Source of the DNA: SAR92 clade bacterium H455
GTDB lineage: Bacteria > Pseudomonadota > Gammaproteobacteria > Pseudomonadales > Porticoccaceae
Assembly: GCA_024802545.1 (NCBI GenBank)
Contig: CP103416.1
Span: 2,170,001 to 2,234,000, forward strand
Direction of reading: 5' to 3'
DNA: 64,000 nucleotides
Shown: in pieces, positions 61,534-64,000 of the stretch
How the letters are laid out: every line of letters starts with the position of its first letter
Position numbering within the stretch: position 1 is the first letter of the stretch
Notes under the pieces: model-generated
The model's database searches: none
The model's input: the letters and a program-made list of their open reading frames with translations, nothing else
Told to the model about the DNA's origin: nothing
Made by a program: the position numbers and the translations under genes

Positions 61534-62511
61534 ATGCAAAATGCCAATACAAAGATCACCTACAAACAGGCCATGACGGAGGCCCATAAAGAAGAGATGC
61601 TGCGCGACGAGCGAGTCATTGTAATGGGCGAAGACATTGTCTTACACGGCAACAGTGAATTGATAAATATGTTTGATAACAAGCGTGTTTGGAATACTCC
61701 TATATCTGAAAATGCCTTTACGGGAATGGCTGTTGGCGCCGCAATGACAGGCCTAAGACCAGTAGTGGATCTAACTGTAGCCAGCTTCACCTATCTTGCC
61801 TCAGACCAAATTATCAATCAGGCAAGCAAACTGCGCTATATGACAGGTGGACAGATGAAGATTCCAGTCGTATTTCGATGTTGCATGTATTACAACCTAA
61901 GCATGGCAGCACAGCACTCCGACCGCCCCTATTCCATGTTTATGAATTCCCCCGGACTGAAAATATTACTGCCATCTACCCCTGCAAATATGAAGGGACT
62001 TTTAAAATCAGCAATTCGTGACGACGATCCAGTTCTTATATTTGAGGATGTCAATCTCTGGGATCAAGAAGAGTGCGTCTCAACTGATCCGGAGGTCTTA
62101 ATCCCGATAGGCCAGGCAGAGATCAAACGGGAGGGCTCGGATATCACAATTGTAGCCATAGGCGCGACACTAAATATTGCGTTAGAGGCCGCCCAGATTC
62201 TAGAAGATCAAGGCATATCTGCTGAAATAATAGACCCGCGAACCCTGATACCACTCGATACTGAAGCTCTGATTACTTCAGTGAGAAAGACTGGTCGTCT
62301 GGTTATCGTCGATAACGCTCATCGCACTGCCAGCGTTGGCTCTGAGATAGCTGCCCTTATCGTAGAGAGGGCATTTAAGTCTTTAAAAGCGCCAATTCAG
62401 CGGATAACTACTCCCGATGTCCATATACCCTACAGCGAAACACTTGAGGCACTGGTTTATCCAAACTGTTCGGACATCTTAGCGGCCGCAACCGTGGCGA
62501 TTGCATACTAA
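61534..62511 (+). CDS. TPP-dependent 2-oxoacid dehydrogenase E1, beta subunit
   Basis: A 325-residue PdhB/AcoB-type subunit, with an N-terminal transketolase pyrimidine domain and a C-terminal domain. Visible are VMGEDIVLHG, ENAFTGMAVGAAMTGLRPVVDL, the DQIINQASKLRYMTGG stretch, HSDRPYSMFMNSPGLKILLPSTP and DPRTLIPLD. I chose ATG 61534 with AAGGA upstream. Together with the alpha subunit it forms a heterotetramer that decarboxylates a 2-oxo acid to an enamine-type TPP adduct. The HSDRPYS replaces the more usual HSQ-type loop, so the acceptor may differ from lipoyl-E2 (inference). Confidence 0.92.
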   Translation: MQNANTKITYKQAMTEAHKEEMLRDERVIVMGEDIVLHGNSELINMFDNKRVWNTPISENAFTGMAVGAAMTGLRPVVDLTVASFTYLASDQIINQASKLRYMTGGQMKIPVVFRCCMYYNLSMAAQHSDRPYSMFMNSPGLKILLPSTPANMKGLLKSAIRDDDPVLIFEDVNLWDQEECVSTDPEVLIPIGQAEIKREGSDITIVAIGATLNIALEAAQILEDQGISAEIIDPRTLIPLDTEALITSVRKTGRLVIVDNAHRTASVGSEIAALIVERAFKSLKAPIQRITTPDVHIPYSETLEALVYPNCSDILAAATVAIAY

Positions 62512-62524
62512 ATCAAGATCATAA

Positions 62525-63343
62525 ATGGAAATAACAATGGAACGAATCCTGAATAAAAAAACCGCATTTATCACAGGTGGCGGCCAAGGAATTGGAAGAG
62601 GTATTGCGTTAAAACTCGCTGAGGCAGGTGCCAATATCGTGATTGCACAGCGCAATCAGGAAACCGCAAAAAGTGTCATAGATGAAATCCAATTGATGGG
62701 GCGTGAGGCAACAGCAATATACATCGACGTAACAGATAAGGAATCTGTAGAAAAGTGCATTGCGAAGTCTCTGAAAGCTTTTCCTGAGATCCAAATCATC
62801 ATAAACAATGCAGGTTCATTGCAAAAAAACATTGGAGACTTTACATCAGAGAGTGATTTTGATCTGTGCTATAACGTCAATTTGAAAGGTATTTGGAATG
62901 TAGCAGTTCAGTTTTCAGAACATTTAGCTAAGCATCGCCAGGGTAAAATAATTAACATTTCATCAACTGGAGGGCGCGGGCCAGACCCCCTATTCCCAGC
63001 ATATTGCGCCTCAAAATCTGCAGCTATAAATCTAACTCAATCATTAGCCATAAAGTTTGCATCACACAACGTTAATGTAAATGCTATTTGCCCCGGTATT
63101 ATATGGACTCCAATGTGGGAAAAAATAGAGCAGTTTCTCTGTGATGAGAACAGATTAACAAGCAATAATAATGGAGCTATTTTCAACTCCTATACGAAAC
63201 AAATACCACTGGGAAGACCACAGACCAGTGAAGATATTGGAAATGCCGCAGTATTCTTGGCTTCCAAATACTCTTGTAACATTACCGGCCAGTCAATCGA
63301 TATTGATGGAGGTGAACTACTCGCCAGCAGCACGAGACCGTAA
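62525..63343 (+). CDS. Short-chain dehydrogenase/reductase
   Basis: A 272-residue classical SDR. Cofactor motif GGGQGIGRG, the NNAG motif (IINNAGS), catalytic Ser in INISSTGG and YCASK (Tyr/Lys) are present. The C-terminal NITGQSIDIDGG is standard. It begins 13 bases after E1beta in the same operon, so it probably reduces a ketone or oxidises an alcohol on the cluster product, for instance an acyloin. ATG 62525 and the in-frame ATG 62537 are both possible starts. Confidence 0.92.
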   Translation: MEITMERILNKKTAFITGGGQGIGRGIALKLAEAGANIVIAQRNQETAKSVIDEIQLMGREATAIYIDVTDKESVEKCIAKSLKAFPEIQIIINNAGSLQKNIGDFTSESDFDLCYNVNLKGIWNVAVQFSEHLAKHRQGKIINISSTGGRGPDPLFPAYCASKSAAINLTQSLAIKFASHNVNVNAICPGIIWTPMWEKIEQFLCDENRLTSNNNGAIFNSYTKQIPLGRPQTSEDIGNAAVFLASKYSCNITGQSIDIDGGELLASSTRP

Positions 63344-63389
63344 AAAATTGCCATAAATCATTATTTTTATATTAGGGAAGAATTAATTA

Positions 63390-64000
63390 TGGAAGAATTA
63401 GATTGGGTTAGACGACTTAACTATCATGGATCCATGGCGAGTGGGGCGAAAAATATTGTCCCGATAGATCATTATGAATTAATTGATCTAGCCATCACAG
63501 GTACTGGCCTAAGTGATTTTGGGGACGATCTATGGCAGCGCCAGTATCAAGTTTACATTGAGCGCTTAAACCACATTAACAAAGTTCATTTGCTAGGCCG
63601 GATTAGAATAAAGACTCTATTATTAAATGGCCTTATGAATAGACTTTTAATTATAGAGAAAATTAAGCGCGCCCCTGAAATCAAGAATGAGCCCATAAAG
63701 AAACCAATATTTATAACTGGCCTCCCCAGAACGGGGACAACAATACTGTTCTCACTGCTATCATTAGACCCCACATTAAGGAGCCCAAAGGGGTACGAAG
63801 TAGCTAGTCCAGCCGAGAACGCCGCCCGATCCCGCAAAGAAAAGATTAATTCGGAACAGAGGGCCCAATGTTTATTTGACTTTGAAATGGATATTCACAG
63901 GGGAGTTAAATCAATGCATAACCATCGACAGGACTATTCTGTCGAATGTCAAAACATCATGCTAAATACACTAACAATGTTCCATCGAGAAATAATCGCG
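63390..64000 (+). CDS. Sulfotransferase family protein, partial
   Basis: The first about 203 residues of a PAPS-dependent sulfotransferase-like protein, running off the right edge. The PAPS 5'-phosphosulfate-binding loop TGLPRTGTT lies at residues 110-118 after a helical N-terminus. Relatives in the Sulfotransfer_3 group transfer sulfate to hydroxyls of carbohydrates or small molecules. It is the seventh gene of the plus-strand run starting at the NRPS if counted with the divergent block, 46 bases after the SDR gene. It would put sulfate on a hydroxyl made by the preceding enzymes (inference). Confidence 0.85.

Overview
The window looks like chromosomal DNA of a marine gammaproteobacterium, probably of the Cellvibrionales/SAR92 kind (inference from gene content only). 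The support is the housekeeping order pncC-recA-recX, alaS-lysC-csrA-tRNA-Ser and mutS-fdxA. Other support is a BCCT osmolyte transporter, DUF3604 and YtcJ-type secreted hydrolases, and many dispersed hairpin repeats next to tRNA genes. No phage, IS transposase or CRISPR array is visible.

Region by region. 1-4180 (minus strand) holds glutathione-dependent formaldehyde oxidation (frmA, fghA), then the gamma and beta subunits of NAD-linked formate dehydrogenase (fdsG, fdsB, cut by the left edge). Together they carry formaldehyde to CO2 with NADH recovery. 4327-13742 (plus strand) is a run of accessory genes: exported amidohydrolase, lipoprotein serine hydrolase, MAPEG protein, DUF3604 lipoprotein, acyl-CoA ligase, CDF metal exporter and a small cytochrome c lipoprotein. 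13803-14690 is a block of chained-hairpin repeats around tRNA-Ser(GCT), with a second partial copy of the tRNA 5' end. 14778-24629 is housekeeping: csrA, lysC, alaS, HIT, Trm112, an M23 peptidase, a DUF6491 protein, a YheT-type hydrolase, recX, recA and pncC.

24734-29943 is a compact signalling island. It has a membrane SpoIIE/PP2C phosphatase (SiaA-like), a SiaB-like kinase, a SiaC-like (DUF1987) switch protein, a class III nucleotidyl cyclase and a stand-alone cyclic-nucleotide-binding protein. In the described Pseudomonas Sia system the output is a GGDEF diguanylate cyclase. Here the enzyme in that place appears to be an adenylate cyclase, with a candidate cAMP receptor beside it.

30170-48136 is mixed: mutS, fdxA, tRNA-Arg(TCG) with more hairpin repeats, an esterase, dbpA, a large acyl-CoA dehydrogenase divergent from a BCCT transporter, a rhodanese, a GAF-PAS-GGDEF-EAL protein, a lipoprotein, DUF1244 and cysK.

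48299-64000 (running off the right edge) is a hybrid biosynthetic gene cluster. It contains a GntR regulator, a phosphopantetheinyl transferase, MbtH, an S9 peptidase, an ectoine-synthase-like cupin, a free carrier protein and a free adenylation enzyme. It also contains a C-A-PCP-reductase NRPS, a two-copy alpha-beta-barrel protein, E1alpha and E1beta of a TPP-dependent 2-oxoacid dehydrogenase without E2/E3, a short-chain dehydrogenase and a sulfotransferase. My reading is a two-residue aldehyde- or imine-type peptide product that is further modified. The combination of EctC, TPP-E1, NRPS-reductase and sulfotransferase is not one I recognise. It and the cAMP-type Sia island are the two best candidates for an undescribed system.
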